DNA of 64,000 nt, from NCBI RefSeq assembly GCF_014198245.1, contig NZ_JACIHE010000009.1, forward strand, positions 62,001 through 126,000, read 5' to 3'. The stretch comes from Bradyrhizobium sp. cir1. GTDB taxonomy: Bacteria > Pseudomonadota > Alphaproteobacteria > Rhizobiales > Xanthobacteraceae. The notes under the pieces were generated by a model, which saw nothing but the letters and a program-made list of their open reading frames with translations, was not told the DNA's origin and did no database searches. A program made the translations under genes and the position numbers. Positions 36,532 through 45,843 of this stretch are shown in pieces (positions within the stretch are counted from its first letter, which is position 1; every line of letters starts with the position of its first letter).

Positions 36532-37461
36532 ATGCTTCGCGTCGTCGTCCTGGGCGCCGGGGCCGGCGGCGGAGTGCCGCAATGGAATTGCGGCTGCGAG
36601 GGCTGCCGCGCGGCCCGTGCGAATGGACATGAGCTCCATCGAACCCAGGCCTCGGTTGCCTTCAGTGGCGATGGCGAGCACTGGTTCCTGATCAATGCCT
36701 CGCCAGATCTTCGCCAGCAATTGAACGCCACGCCGCAACTGCATCCCAAGGCGGGCGCGCTGCGCCATACGCCGGTTGCGGGCGTGATCCTGACCAACGG
36801 CGAAGTCGATGCCGTGGCCGGCCTGCTGTCGATGCGCGAAGGCTCGCCCTTCACGGTCTATGCGCATGAGAAGGTGCTGGCTATCCTTGCCAGCAACAGC
36901 ATCTTCAACGTGCTGAACGAGAAGAACGTCAAGCGCCAGCCGGTTGGCATCGGCGAGCCGTTCGAGCCGCGGCTGCCCGACGGCGCACGCTCAGGGCTCG
37001 AGGTGCTGCCATTTGCCGTGCCCGGCAAGTCGGCCTGGTATCTGGAAGGCAAGGCCCATCCGGGCGGCGCGACCGGCGACGGCGACACGCTGGGCCTCAA
37101 GATCACCGACAAGGCCACCGGCAAGTGCTTCTACTTCATCGCCGCCTGCGCCGAGGTCACCGACGCGCTCAGGGCCGAGATCGACGGCGCGGCGCTGGTG
37201 TTCTTCGACGGCACGGTCTGGCAGGACGACGAGATGATCAGGGCCGGGCTCGGCCACAAGACCGGCAAGAGCATGGGCCATGTCGCGATGTCCGGCGCCG
37301 ACGGCGCGATCGCGCGGCTTGCCGACCTCGATATCGACAAGAAGATATTTCTGCATATCAATAACTCGAATCCGGCGCTGCTGCCCGCCTCGCCGGAGCG
37401 AAAAACGGTCGAACAAGCGGGTTGGCAGATACCTGGGGATGGAACGGAGATCGTGCTGTGA
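36532..37461 (+). CDS. pqqB: PQQ biosynthesis protein PqqB
   Basis: This 309-residue metallo-beta-lactamase-fold protein acts late in PQQ formation as a probable hydroxylase of the Glu-Tyr-derived intermediate. It begins MLRVVVLGAGAGGGVPQWNC, the family signature, with the zinc-binding Cys pair in CGCEGCRAAR. GGAG lies 8 bases before the ATG. It ends in a 4-base GTGA overlap with pqqC. Length matches other PqqB proteins. Confidence 0.96.
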   Translation: MLRVVVLGAGAGGGVPQWNCGCEGCRAARANGHELHRTQASVAFSGDGEHWFLINASPDLRQQLNATPQLHPKAGALRHTPVAGVILTNGEVDAVAGLLSMREGSPFTVYAHEKVLAILASNSIFNVLNEKNVKRQPVGIGEPFEPRLPDGARSGLEVLPFAVPGKSAWYLEGKAHPGGATGDGDTLGLKITDKATGKCFYFIAACAEVTDALRAEIDGAALVFFDGTVWQDDEMIRAGLGHKTGKSMGHVAMSGADGAIARLADLDIDKKIFLHINNSNPALLPASPERKTVEQAGWQIPGDGTEIVL

Positions 37462-38237
37462 ATGCCGCGTCAACGACTGGAATGACTGCGCTCTCGATCG
37501 GCAAGGACATCAGGCTCACGAGCGCCGAGGAGCTCGAGGCGACGCTGCGCCATATCGGTGCGACGCGCTATCACAGCCTGCATCCGTTCCATAAGCTGCT
37601 GCACGGCGGCAAGCTGAACAAGGGCCAGGTGCAGGCCTGGGCGCTCAACCGCTACTATTACCAGAGCACCATCCCGATCAAGGACGCGGTGGTGATCTCG
37701 CGCTTCCGCGACCGCGCCACGCGCGTGGAATGGCGCCACCGCATCGAGGACCATGACGGCAACGTCGGCTCCGAGGGCGGCATCGAGCGCTGGCTCAAGC
37801 TGACCGAAGGGCTCGGGCTCGACACCGCTTACGTGGAATCGACCGAAGGCATCTTGCCGGCGACGCGGTTCGCGGTGGAGGCCTACGTGCACTACTGCCG
37901 CGAAAAGAGCCCGCTGGAGGCGATCGCGTCCTCGCTCACCGAGCTGTTCGCGCCAAGCATCCACGAAGAGCGCATCGCCGGCATGCTGCAACATTACGAC
38001 TTCGTCAATCCTGACACCATGAGCTACTTCAAGCGCCGCCTGACGCAGGCGCCGCGCGATGCCAATTTCGCGCTCGACTACGTCAAGACGCACGCCACGA
38101 CGCCGGAGCAGCGCGCGCAGGTGTGCAACGCGCTGATCTTCAAGACCAACGTGCTGTGGGTGCAGCTCGATGCGCTCCAGCATGCCTATGTCGAGGGCCA
38201 CATTCCGCCGGGTGCATTCGTGCCCAAAGAAAACTAA
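37458..38237 (+). CDS. pqqC: Pyrroloquinoline quinone synthase PqqC
   Basis: This 259-residue helical enzyme catalyses the final eight-electron oxidation and ring closure to PQQ. The conserved core reads RYHSLHPFHKLLHGGKLNKG and VQAWALNRYYYQSTIPIKDA. HRIEDHDG follows near residue 100. The GTG start at 37458 overlaps the pqqB stop in GTGA, which signals coupled translation; ATG 37482 is the alternative. Length and order match other pqqC genes. Confidence 0.95.
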   Translation: MNAASTTGMTALSIGKDIRLTSAEELEATLRHIGATRYHSLHPFHKLLHGGKLNKGQVQAWALNRYYYQSTIPIKDAVVISRFRDRATRVEWRHRIEDHDGNVGSEGGIERWLKLTEGLGLDTAYVESTEGILPATRFAVEAYVHYCREKSPLEAIASSLTELFAPSIHEERIAGMLQHYDFVNPDTMSYFKRRLTQAPRDANFALDYVKTHATTPEQRAQVCNALIFKTNVLWVQLDALQHAYVEGHIPPGAFVPKEN

Positions 38238-38261
38238 GAAGGCGAGTTAAGAGGAACAGCG

Positions 38262-38573
38262 ATGGCCGGGCCGCGTCATATCAGCGTCAGCGAGGCAAGT
38301 CGCCCCGTGCTGCCGCGGCATGCCAAGCTGAAATATGACGACACGCGGAAGGTCTGGGTGATCCTCGCGCCGGAGCGCGTGCTGGCGCCGGACGAGATCG
38401 CGGTCGAGGTCCTGCAGCTCTGCAATGGCGAGCGGAATGTCGGCGACGTTTCCGATCAATTGGCGGCGAAATACGCCGCGCCGCGCGAGGCGATCCTGGC
38501 CGACGTCATCGCCATGCTGCAGGATCTCGCCGACAAGGGCTTCCTCACCGAGGCCCGGGAGAAGGCGTCATGA
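38262..38573 (+). CDS. pqqD: PQQ peptide chaperone PqqD
   Basis: This 103-residue RiPP recognition protein binds the PqqA precursor and presents it to PqqE. Its winged-helix fold is indicated by LPRHAKLKYDDTRKVWVILA and ELCNGERNV-type CNGERNVGDVSDQLAAKYAA. Its stop overlaps the pqqE start by 4 bases (ATGA). It is separate from pqqC here, unlike the pqqCD fusions of methylotrophs. Confidence 0.95.
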   Translation: MAGPRHISVSEASRPVLPRHAKLKYDDTRKVWVILAPERVLAPDEIAVEVLQLCNGERNVGDVSDQLAAKYAAPREAILADVIAMLQDLADKGFLTEAREKAS

Positions 38574-39763
38574 GCGACGTACTCGGCAACATCCCGCCCG
38601 GGACCAGCGACAGTCTTGCCGTGCTGGAGAAGCAGCGCTCGACGGCGGAAACGTTCGGCATCCCGCTCGCGGTGTTGCTCGAGATCACGCATCGCTGCCC
38701 GCTGCAATGCCCCTATTGCTCCAACCCGGTCGAGCTCGACCGCTCGGGCAAGGAGCTGACCACGGACGAGTGGAAGAAGGTGCTGAGCGAGCTCGCCGAG
38801 ATCGGCGTGCTCCAGGTGCATTTCTCCGGCGGCGAGCCGACGGCACGGAAAGATCTCGTCGAGCTGGTCAAGCATGCCAGCGACGCCGGCCTCTATACCA
38901 ACCTCATCACCTCGGCCGTGCTGCTGACGCGCGAGAAGCTCAGCGATCTCGCCGACGCCGGGCTCTGCCATGTCCAGATCTCTTTCCAGGGCGTCGAAGA
39001 AGGTTTGGCCGACCGCGTCGCCGGCTACAAGAACAGTCATCGCAAGAAGCTCGAAGTGGCGAAATGGACGCGCGAGCTCGATTTGCCGCTCACCGTGAAC
39101 GCGGTGATGCACCGGCAGAACCTGCACCACTTGCCTGACATCATCCAGATGGCGCTCGATCTCGATGCCGACCGGCTCGAGGTCGCCAATGTGCAATATT
39201 ACGGCTGGGCGCTGAAGAACCGCGCCGCCTTGATGCCGACGGTGGCGCAGTTAGATGAGTGCACCCGCCTCGTTGAGGAGGCGCGCGAACAGCTGAAGGG
39301 CCGGCTGACCATCGACTACGTCGTGCCGGACTATTACGCATTGCGGCCGAAGAAGTGCATGGGCGGCTGGGGCCGGCAGTTCTTCAACATCTCGCCCGCC
39401 GGCAAGGTGCTGCCCTGCCACGCCGCCGAGAGCATCACCGGGCTCGATTTCGAATCGGTGCGCTCGAACCATTCGATCGCCTGGATCTGGCAGAACTCGG
39501 AGGCCTTCAACCGCTATCGCGGCACCGGCTGGATGAAGGAGCCGTGCAAATCTTGCGAATTCCGCGAGATCGATTTCGGCGGCTGCCGCTGCCAGGCCTT
39601 TGCGCTGACGGGCGATGCCGCCAACACCGATCCGGCCTGCGCGCTGTCACCGCTGCACGAGACCATCTTCAAGCAGGCCGAGCGCGAGGCCGAGGGCGAG
39701 ACCAACCGCTTCCTGTATCGCAACTTCGCCGGCGGCACCCTGGAACCCGAGAATGACGCCTGA
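38570..39763 (+). CDS. pqqE: PqqA peptide cyclase PqqE (radical SAM, SPASM domain)
   Basis: This 397-residue radical SAM enzyme forms the carbon-carbon bond between Glu16 and Tyr20 of PqqA. The cluster motif C-x3-C-x2-C is Cys43, Cys47 and Cys50 (CPLQCPYC). VHFSGGEPTARKDL follows as the SAM-binding GGE motif. The C-terminal SPASM region contains further cysteines (KVLPCHAAE, PCKSCEFREIDFGGCRCQA). It overlaps the next gene by 11 bases, so a hydrolase is tied into the pqq operon. Confidence 0.96.
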   Translation: MSDVLGNIPPGTSDSLAVLEKQRSTAETFGIPLAVLLEITHRCPLQCPYCSNPVELDRSGKELTTDEWKKVLSELAEIGVLQVHFSGGEPTARKDLVELVKHASDAGLYTNLITSAVLLTREKLSDLADAGLCHVQISFQGVEEGLADRVAGYKNSHRKKLEVAKWTRELDLPLTVNAVMHRQNLHHLPDIIQMALDLDADRLEVANVQYYGWALKNRAALMPTVAQLDECTRLVEEAREQLKGRLTIDYVVPDYYALRPKKCMGGWGRQFFNISPAGKVLPCHAAESITGLDFESVRSNHSIAWIWQNSEAFNRYRGTGWMKEPCKSCEFREIDFGGCRCQAFALTGDAANTDPACALSPLHETIFKQAEREAEGETNRFLYRNFAGGTLEPENDA

Positions 39764-40739
39764 CGCCGACGCGGCCAGCTCGGTCAGGCGTGCCGATCCC
39801 TTTGCGCCGTTGACCTCCGACATGCTCGATGTCGGCGACGGTCATGAGCTCCATGTCGAGAGCATCGGCCGCGCCGACGGAATCCCCGCGGTCTATCTGC
39901 ATGGCGGGCCCGGCAGCGGCTGCCAGCCCGATCATCGCCGGCTGTTCGATCCCGACCGTTTCTGCGCGGTGCTGTTCGACCAGCGCGGCTGCGGCCGCAG
40001 CCGTCCCAAGGGATCGCGCGCGCACAACACCACGGCGCATCTCGTCGCGGACATGGAGAAGATCCGCGAGAAGTTCGGCTTCGAGCGCTGGATCGTGGTC
40101 GGCGGCTCCTGGGGCGCGACGCTGGCGCTGGCGTATGCGCAGGCGCATCCCGAACGGGTTTCAGGCATTGCGCTGCGCGCAACCTTCCTGGGCACGCGGG
40201 CCGAAGTCGTGACCGCGTTCACCTCGCGCCTGTCGCAATTCTATCCCGCGCTTTACGAGGATTTCCTCAGCGTGCTGCCGCTAGAAGAGCGGGACCGGCC
40301 GGTGGACGCCTATTGGCGCCGCATCCTCGATGCCGATCCTGCCGTGCATGGACCGGCGGCGAAGGCCTGGCACGACACCGAGCGCACCTTGTCCGAGCAC
40401 AAGCCTGCAAAGACACGGCTCGATCTCGCCTCGCTGAACGTCTGGCGCACATTGCCGGCGACCCCGTTCATGGAAGCGCATTATTTCGTCAACGACAGCT
40501 TCATGACCGAGAACCAGCTGTTGCGAAATGCCGGCCGGCTCAAGGACATTCCCGGCATCATCGTCCAGGGCCGCTACGATCTGCTGTGCCCGCCCGAGAC
40601 ATCGCATGCCCTTACGAAAGTCTGGCCTGGTTCCGAACTTCGCATCGTGGAAGAAGCCGGGCATTCGCTCTATGATGGCGGCGTGAGGGACGCGGTCATG
40701 AAGTCGATCGCGGACCTTGCGTCGAAGGCCGCGCGCTGA
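39753..40739 (+). CDS. Prolyl-iminopeptidase-type alpha/beta hydrolase coupled to pqqE
   Basis: This 328-residue serine peptidase family (S33) protein has the oxyanion motif YLHGGPGSGCQPDHRRLFDP, the LFDQRGCGRS block and nucleophile GGSWGATLALAYAQ. Asp lies in IVQGRYDLLCPP and His in EEAGHSLYDGG. Members cleave N-terminal proline from peptides. Its ATG (39753) lies inside pqqE in another frame, 11 bases before the pqqE stop, so the two are translated together. PqqA contains Pro6 and Pro12. A role in trimming the precursor is a reasonable inference; ordinary peptide turnover is the alternative. Confidence 0.9.
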   Translation: MTPDADAASSVRRADPFAPLTSDMLDVGDGHELHVESIGRADGIPAVYLHGGPGSGCQPDHRRLFDPDRFCAVLFDQRGCGRSRPKGSRAHNTTAHLVADMEKIREKFGFERWIVVGGSWGATLALAYAQAHPERVSGIALRATFLGTRAEVVTAFTSRLSQFYPALYEDFLSVLPLEERDRPVDAYWRRILDADPAVHGPAAKAWHDTERTLSEHKPAKTRLDLASLNVWRTLPATPFMEAHYFVNDSFMTENQLLRNAGRLKDIPGIIVQGRYDLLCPPETSHALTKVWPGSELRIVEEAGHSLYDGGVRDAVMKSIADLASKAAR

Positions 40740-40761
40740 GGCGCAATAACAGGACAACAAA

Positions 40762-41439
40762 ATGCCGCTCGCCGGGAAAGGCATGTTGCTGACGTCGATG
40801 AACATCGACGTTTCAGATGAGGCCGAGTTCAATCGCTGGTACGATCGCGAGCATCTGGAAGAGCGCGTCGCGATCGAGGGTTTCCTGGAAGCGCGGCGCT
40901 ATGTCGCGCACGCCGCCAATCCCAAATATCTCTGTCTCTATTCGACCGCGACGCTCGACGTGCTCGACAGTCCCGCCTACAAGGCGCGGCTCGCCAATCC
41001 GACCGACTGGTCGCGGCAGACCATGGCGCGTTTCAAGGACATGCTGCGCGTGGTCGCGCGCATCACGATCAGCGCCGGCACCGGACGCGGAGCTGCGCTC
41101 GGCATGGTGCGGCTGCGGCCGACGCCTGACAATGCCGCACCTTGGCGTGATGCACTGCAGGAAAAGCTGGCGCCGGAAAAGCACGACGGCATCATCTCGA
41201 TGCATCTGCTCGAGAGCGAGCCGGAATTGTCGGGCGCAGCGCCTGAGATTCCGGCAGTGCGCAACGAAGGTGCACGCGACTGGTTCGTGCTGATCGACGG
41301 CATCCATGTCGGTGCGGTCTCGGCGGTCATGGCCGAGCGCTTCACCGGTCCCGCCGCATCACCCTTCCCGCCTCCCGTCTCGGTAGGCACCTACTGCCTG
41401 ACGTGGGACCTCGCAAAGAGCGACATCGCGCGCGGCTGA
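40762..41439 (+). CDS. DUF4286-like protein
   Basis: This 225-residue soluble protein contains DVSDEAEFNRWYDREHLEER, followed by EGFLEARRY. That pattern belongs to a ferredoxin-like, dabb-related fold (DUF4286) of unknown function found in small enzymes and degradative operons. It has two similar halves, the second around DWFVLIDGIHVGAVSAVMAE. It starts 22 bases after the iminopeptidase stop and may be the last gene of the extended pqq transcript. Confidence 0.72.
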   Translation: MPLAGKGMLLTSMNIDVSDEAEFNRWYDREHLEERVAIEGFLEARRYVAHAANPKYLCLYSTATLDVLDSPAYKARLANPTDWSRQTMARFKDMLRVVARITISAGTGRGAALGMVRLRPTPDNAAPWRDALQEKLAPEKHDGIISMHLLESEPELSGAAPEIPAVRNEGARDWFVLIDGIHVGAVSAVMAERFTGPAASPFPPPVSVGTYCLTWDLAKSDIARG

Positions 41440-41466
41440 TCTCGCGCAATCGCGCCCAAGGTCCAG

Positions 41467-41907
41467 CTAGTTCAGGCGCTTGGGATCGCCTCGCTCGATT
41501 TCATTCACGTACTTTCGAGCTAGCTGCCTAATCTTCTGGCTGGCCCATTTTGAATCTCTGACGTCCGAAAGCAGGCCTTTCAAGGTCGCTTTTTCTGCTG
41601 CCGCAAGGAACGAGACCCAAACCATCGCAAGATCAGTCCATTGGCGTGATTTAGCATTTAGTGCGGACCCGATGAGTTTGGCGAACGGAAAAGGCGTCAC
41701 TGCGCTTGCGCTGCGAGCTATCTGGTCGAGCGCAGCCTTTACCTCGGAGAAGGGTCGCTCCAGCAACACCCAAACTCGATAGAAATCGTTGATTTCCTCG
41801 AGACGAAACTCTCTACCGTCGGCCCTTATTACCCAAGCGCCCGCTTCGGTGAGGGCAATGCTTAGCCCAACATCAATCTCAAACTCGGTCGACACAGATC
41901 GATCCAT
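41467..41907 (-). CDS. Hypothetical protein, accessory
   Basis: No family was recognised. From the ATG at 41907 (GGGGGCG just before it) the protein has 146 residues. It begins MDRSVSTEFEIDVGLSIALT and then has helical, charged segments ending ARKYVNEIERGDPKRLN. No signal peptide or membrane segment is present. Base composition is clearly less GC-rich than the genes around it. With the AT-richer region upstream, this suggests later acquisition. It is convergent with the DUF4286-like gene. A start at 41976 is possible but less likely. Confidence 0.6.
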   Translation of the reverse strand: MDRSVSTEFEIDVGLSIALTEAGAWVIRADGREFRLEEINDFYRVWVLLERPFSEVKAALDQIARSASAVTPFPFAKLIGSALNAKSRQWTDLAMVWVSFLAAAEKATLKGLLSDVRDSKWASQKIRQLARKYVNEIERGDPKRLN

Positions 41908-42226
41908 CACGCGCCCCCGTGACGAAGAAAATTGAAGCCCGGATTGCATCATCCGGCGCTGATGGTACGTCGGCATACAGTAACACCGTCCACATTCGCA
42001 GGCGCAACATATTGCACCGCACGCACTGCGCGCGCGGCGCGTTAATGCTGTGCACGCGCAGCTCCCATGAAAGCGGGAAACCGCAAAACTTTGCCGTTGT
42101 ACTTCGGAGCGGTTCTAATAAGCTAACCCAATGACGTCATTCAGAAACCAGATCGACGCGCGTTAAGCGTTCGCCAAGCTCAAGAAAAGGCCGCGGGGTC
42201 TTTGGGCCTGCGCGGACAGGGTAGGA
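41908..42226. other. 319-base AT-richer region without a recognised gene
   Basis: The region upstream of the oxidoreductase operon has lower GC than its flanks. A 71-codon open frame (41919-42134, plus) shows no family resemblance or ribosome site and is not called. TTGCCG near 42092 with TCTAATAAG about 20 bases later is a poor sigma-70 match. Nothing else was seen. Confidence 0.4.
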
Positions 42227-44026
42227 ATGAAACCGACCGATATTGCGGCCCCCGACTACTTTCACAAAGTGGTCGATTGCCAATGGGCCTGTCCTGCACA
42301 CACCCCGGTTCCCGAATACATCCGACTGATCGCACAAGGCCGCTACAGCGACGCCTACATGATCAATTGGAAATCGAACGTGTTTCCCGGAATCCTGGGA
42401 CGCACCTGCGATCGTCCCTGCGAGCCGGCGTGCCGTCGCGGACGCGTCGAGGAAAATCCGGTGGCGATCTGCCGCCTCAAGCGCGTCGCTGCCGACTTCA
42501 AGGACGACATCAAGCAGCGCCTGCCCCGGCCTTCACCGAGGAACGGCAAGCGCGTCGCGCTCGTTGGTGGCGGTCCCGCGTCGCTGACGGTGGCGCGCGA
42601 TCTCGCACCGCTAGGCTATCACTGCACCGTATTCGACGGCGATCCCGAAGCCGGCGGCATGATGCGCTCGCAGATCCCGAAATTCCGCCTGCCCAATTCG
42701 GTCATCGACGAGGAGACCGGCTACATCCTGGGTCTCGGCGTCGACTTCAAGGGCGGCCATCGCATCGAGAGCATGAAGTCGCTGCTCGCGGAGAAATACG
42801 ACGCGATCTTCGTCGGCTCCGGCGCGCCGCGCGGCCGCGAGCTCGACATTCCCGGCCGGAAAGAGGCCGCCGCGAACATCCATATCGGCATCGAGTGGCT
42901 GGCCAACGTGTCGTTCGGCCATGTCGACAAGATCGGAAAGCGCGTCATCGTGCTCGGCGGCGGCAACACCGCGATGGATTGCTGCCGCACCGCTCGCCGG
43001 CTCGGCGGCGAGACCGTCAAGGTGGTCGTCCGCTCCGGCTTCGAGGAGATGAAGGCCTCACCCTGGGAGAAGGAAGACGCGCTCCACGAGGACATCCCGA
43101 TCCTCAACTACATGGTCCCGGTGGCTTTCAAGCATGTCGCCGGCAAGCTGATCGGCGTCACCTTCCAGAAGGTGAAGGCCGAATACGATGCCAAGGGCCG
43201 GCGCAACCTGGTGCCGTCGGGCGAACCGGACGAGACGATCACCTGCGACGACGTGCTGGTCGCGGTCGGCCAGGAGAATGCCTTCCCCTGGATCGAGCAG
43301 GATTGCGGCATCGAGTTCGACAAATGGCATATGCCCAAGGTCGATCCCAAGACCTTCGCCTCGACCAATCCAAAGGTGTTCTTCGGCGGCGACGCCGCCT
43401 TCGGGCCGAAGAACATCATCTGGGCGGTCGCGCACGGCCATGACGCCGCGCTGTCGATCCACAAGATGCTGTCGGGGGAGGACATCACCGAGCGCCCGCT
43501 GCCGGAGGTGCAAATCTCCTCGCAGAAGATGGGCATCCACGAATGGAGCTATGACAACGACATCTCCAACGACAAGCGCTTCAAGGTGCCGCATCGCGAC
43601 AAGGTGATCGCGCTGAAGGACATCCGCGCCGAGGTCGAGCTCGGCTACGACGTCAAGCTGGCGCTTGGCGAAGCCGAGCGCTGCCTGAACTGCGACGTGC
43701 AGACCGTGTTCTCGACTTCGCTCTGCATCGAGTGCGATGCCTGCGCCGACATCTGCCCGATGGACTGCATCACCTTCACAGGCAACGGCGAAGAGAGTGA
43801 CCTGCGCCAGCGCCTGAAAGCGCCCTCGCCCCATCCGGACCAGGACCTCTACGTCTCCAGCGACCTCAAGACCGGGCGCGTCATGGTCAAGGACGAGGAT
43901 GTCTGCCTGCATTGCGGGCTGTGCGCCGAGCGTTGTCCCACCGGAGCCTGGGACATGCAGAAATATTTCATCGAGATGACTCACGCAGGTTCGACATGCC
44001 CGACAAGAAGCCGATCAGCAGCGTAA
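42227..44026 (+). CDS. Iron-sulfur flavoprotein, GltD-like with C-terminal ferredoxin domain
   Basis: This 599-residue protein has a GltD-type N-terminus with iron-sulfur cysteines 18, 22, 61, 65 and 69 (CQWAC, CDRPCEPAC). The FAD site is ALVGGGPASLTVARDLAPLG near 111. The NAD(P) site is IVLGGGNTAMDCCRTARRLG near 245. The added C-terminal ferredoxin domain has two 4Fe-4S motifs, CIECDACADICP and CLHCGLCAERCP. It should pass electrons between NAD(P)H and a ferredoxin-like site. Its 3' end overlaps the start of the alpha subunit gene by 31 bases, so it is probably the electron-transfer arm of that complex. Confidence 0.88.
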   Translation: MKPTDIAAPDYFHKVVDCQWACPAHTPVPEYIRLIAQGRYSDAYMINWKSNVFPGILGRTCDRPCEPACRRGRVEENPVAICRLKRVAADFKDDIKQRLPRPSPRNGKRVALVGGGPASLTVARDLAPLGYHCTVFDGDPEAGGMMRSQIPKFRLPNSVIDEETGYILGLGVDFKGGHRIESMKSLLAEKYDAIFVGSGAPRGRELDIPGRKEAAANIHIGIEWLANVSFGHVDKIGKRVIVLGGGNTAMDCCRTARRLGGETVKVVVRSGFEEMKASPWEKEDALHEDIPILNYMVPVAFKHVAGKLIGVTFQKVKAEYDAKGRRNLVPSGEPDETITCDDVLVAVGQENAFPWIEQDCGIEFDKWHMPKVDPKTFASTNPKVFFGGDAAFGPKNIIWAVAHGHDAALSIHKMLSGEDITERPLPEVQISSQKMGIHEWSYDNDISNDKRFKVPHRDKVIALKDIRAEVELGYDVKLALGEAERCLNCDVQTVFSTSLCIECDACADICPMDCITFTGNGEESDLRQRLKAPSPHPDQDLYVSSDLKTGRVMVKDEDVCLHCGLCAERCPTGAWDMQKYFIEMTHAGSTCPTRSRSAA

Positions 44027-45843
44027 ACGACTTCGTCGTCCGCTTCGCCAACGTCAACGGCTCGGGCTCGGCCAGCGCCAACGAGATGTTCGCGCGCGCG
44101 ATCCTGCGCCACGGCGTGCCGGTGTCCCCGCGCAACATCTTCCCGTCCAACATCCAGGGCCTGCCGACCTGGTACGAGGTGCGCGTGACAGAAGAAGGCC
44201 ATCTCGGCGCCCGCGGCGGCGTCGACATGATGGTGGCGATGAACCCGCAGACCTGGGACAAGGACGTCGCCGGCATCGAGCCCGGCGGCTATCTGTTCTA
44301 CGATTCCACCAAGCCGATGCCATCGACCAAGTTCCGCGACGACATCACCGTGATCGGCGTGCCGCTGACCGCGATCACCAACTCGACCTATACCGATCCG
44401 CGCCAGCGCCAGCTGTTCAAGAACATCATCTATCTGGGCAGCCTCAGCGCGCTGCTCGACATGGACCCGAAGCTGATCGAACAGCTGATCGGCGAGCAGT
44501 ACAAGGGCAAGGAGAAGCTGCTCTCCTCCAATATCCACGCGCTGCATCTCGGCCGCGACTGGGCGCTGCAGAACCTGAAATGCCCGATCGGGCTCAGGGT
44601 GAAGAAATCCGACAAGGTCGGCGACCGCATCTTCATCGAGGGCAACAGCGCCGCCGCGCTCGGCGCCGTCTATGGCGGCGCCACCGTGTGCGCGTGGTAT
44701 CCGATCACGCCGTCCTCGTCGGTGGCGGAGGCTTTCACCGCCCATTGCAAGAAGTACCGGCACGATCCTGAAACCGGCAAGGCGAAATACGCCATCGTGC
44801 AGGGCGAGGACGAGCTGGCTTCGATCGGTATCGTCATCGGCGCCTCCTGGAACGGCGCGCGCGCCTTCACCGCGACCTCGGGCCCCGGCATCTCGCTGAT
44901 GACGGAGTTCATCGGCCTCTCCTACTTCGCCGAGATCCCGGCCGTGATCATGAACATCCAGCGCGCCGGCCCCTCCACGGGCATGCCGACCCGCACCCAG
45001 CAATGCGACATCATCGCTTGCGCCTACGCTTCACACGGCGACACCAAACATGTGCTGCTGTTCCCGGAGGATCCGGCCGAAGCCTTCGAGTTCGCGGCCG
45101 CCGCCTTCGATCTCGCCGAGCGACTGCAGACCACGATCTTCCTGATGCTCGACCTCGACATCGGCATGAACCACCGGCTCTGCCGTCCGCTGAAGTGGGA
45201 CGATGCGCGGCAATATGACCGCGGCAAGATCATGACCGCGGAGATGCTGGAAGAGGGCCGCGACTTCGGTCGCTATCTCGACGTCGACGGCGACGGCATT
45301 CCCTACCGCACCTATCCCGGCACGCACCCGACCAAGGGCTCCTATTTCACCCGCGGCACGTCGCGCGACCGCTATGCGCGCTATTCCGAGGAAGGCACGG
45401 TCTACGCGGACAACATGCAACGCCTGGTGCGCAAGTTCGAGACCGCGCAGGATCTGGTGCCGCGGCCGCTGCAGGCCAATGCGGAACGGCCGACCAAATA
45501 TGGCGTGATCTATTTCGGCTCGACCTCGCCGGCGATGGACGAGGCGATCGGCCTGCTGGAGGCCCGTGGGCATCAGCTCGACCGCCTGCGCATCCGCGCC
45601 TTCCCGTTCCACTCGAGCGTGGCGAGCTTCCTCGCCGAGCACGACTTCGTCTACGTCGTCGAGCAGAACCGCGACAGCCAGCTGCGCCAGCTCATCGTCA
45701 ACGAGAACGGCATCGATCCCGTCCGGCTCGTTCCGATCGTGCATTACGACGGCACGCCGATCACTGCCCGTTTCATCGCAAAAGCCATTGGCGACCACCA
45801 GGATCACCTCAAGGTGACCCCGCTCCGCAAGGCCGTATCATGA
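43996..45843 (+). CDS. korA: 2-Oxoacid:acceptor oxidoreductase alpha subunit (gamma-alpha fusion)
   Basis: This 615-residue subunit fuses the gamma domain (about 1-200; FANVNGSGSASANEMFARAI) to the alpha domain (about 215-560; WYPITPSSSVAEAFTAHCKK). It forms the pyrophosphate side of the active site of 2-oxoglutarate or 2-oxoacid:ferredoxin oxidoreductases, with the beta subunit. The start at 43996 was chosen because the family begins with this DFVVRFANVNG strand. An ATGA overlap joins it to the beta gene. 2-Oxoglutarate is the likely substrate but is not proven by sequence. Confidence 0.88.
   Translation: MPDKKPISSVNDFVVRFANVNGSGSASANEMFARAILRHGVPVSPRNIFPSNIQGLPTWYEVRVTEEGHLGARGGVDMMVAMNPQTWDKDVAGIEPGGYLFYDSTKPMPSTKFRDDITVIGVPLTAITNSTYTDPRQRQLFKNIIYLGSLSALLDMDPKLIEQLIGEQYKGKEKLLSSNIHALHLGRDWALQNLKCPIGLRVKKSDKVGDRIFIEGNSAAALGAVYGGATVCAWYPITPSSSVAEAFTAHCKKYRHDPETGKAKYAIVQGEDELASIGIVIGASWNGARAFTATSGPGISLMTEFIGLSYFAEIPAVIMNIQRAGPSTGMPTRTQQCDIIACAYASHGDTKHVLLFPEDPAEAFEFAAAAFDLAERLQTTIFLMLDLDIGMNHRLCRPLKWDDARQYDRGKIMTAEMLEEGRDFGRYLDVDGDGIPYRTYPGTHPTKGSYFTRGTSRDRYARYSEEGTVYADNMQRLVRKFETAQDLVPRPLQANAERPTKYGVIYFGSTSPAMDEAIGLLEARGHQLDRLRIRAFPFHSSVASFLAEHDFVYVVEQNRDSQLRQLIVNENGIDPVRLVPIVHYDGTPITARFIAKAIGDHQDHLKVTPLRKAVS

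Noticed and set aside
39615..39752. Upstream in-frame start for the iminopeptidase gene
   Set aside because: It would lie deep inside pqqE and encode a Ser/Arg/Pro-rich shadow. The ATG at 39753 gives the normal family N-terminus.
42092..42120. Sigma-70 promoter for the kor operon
   Set aside because: The -35 and -10 matches are poor and spacing is about 20 bases. It is not strong enough to list as a promoter.
41919..42134. 71-codon plus-strand frame in the AT-richer gap
   Set aside because: No ribosome site, no family resemblance, and it overlaps the upstream region of the minus-strand orphan gene.
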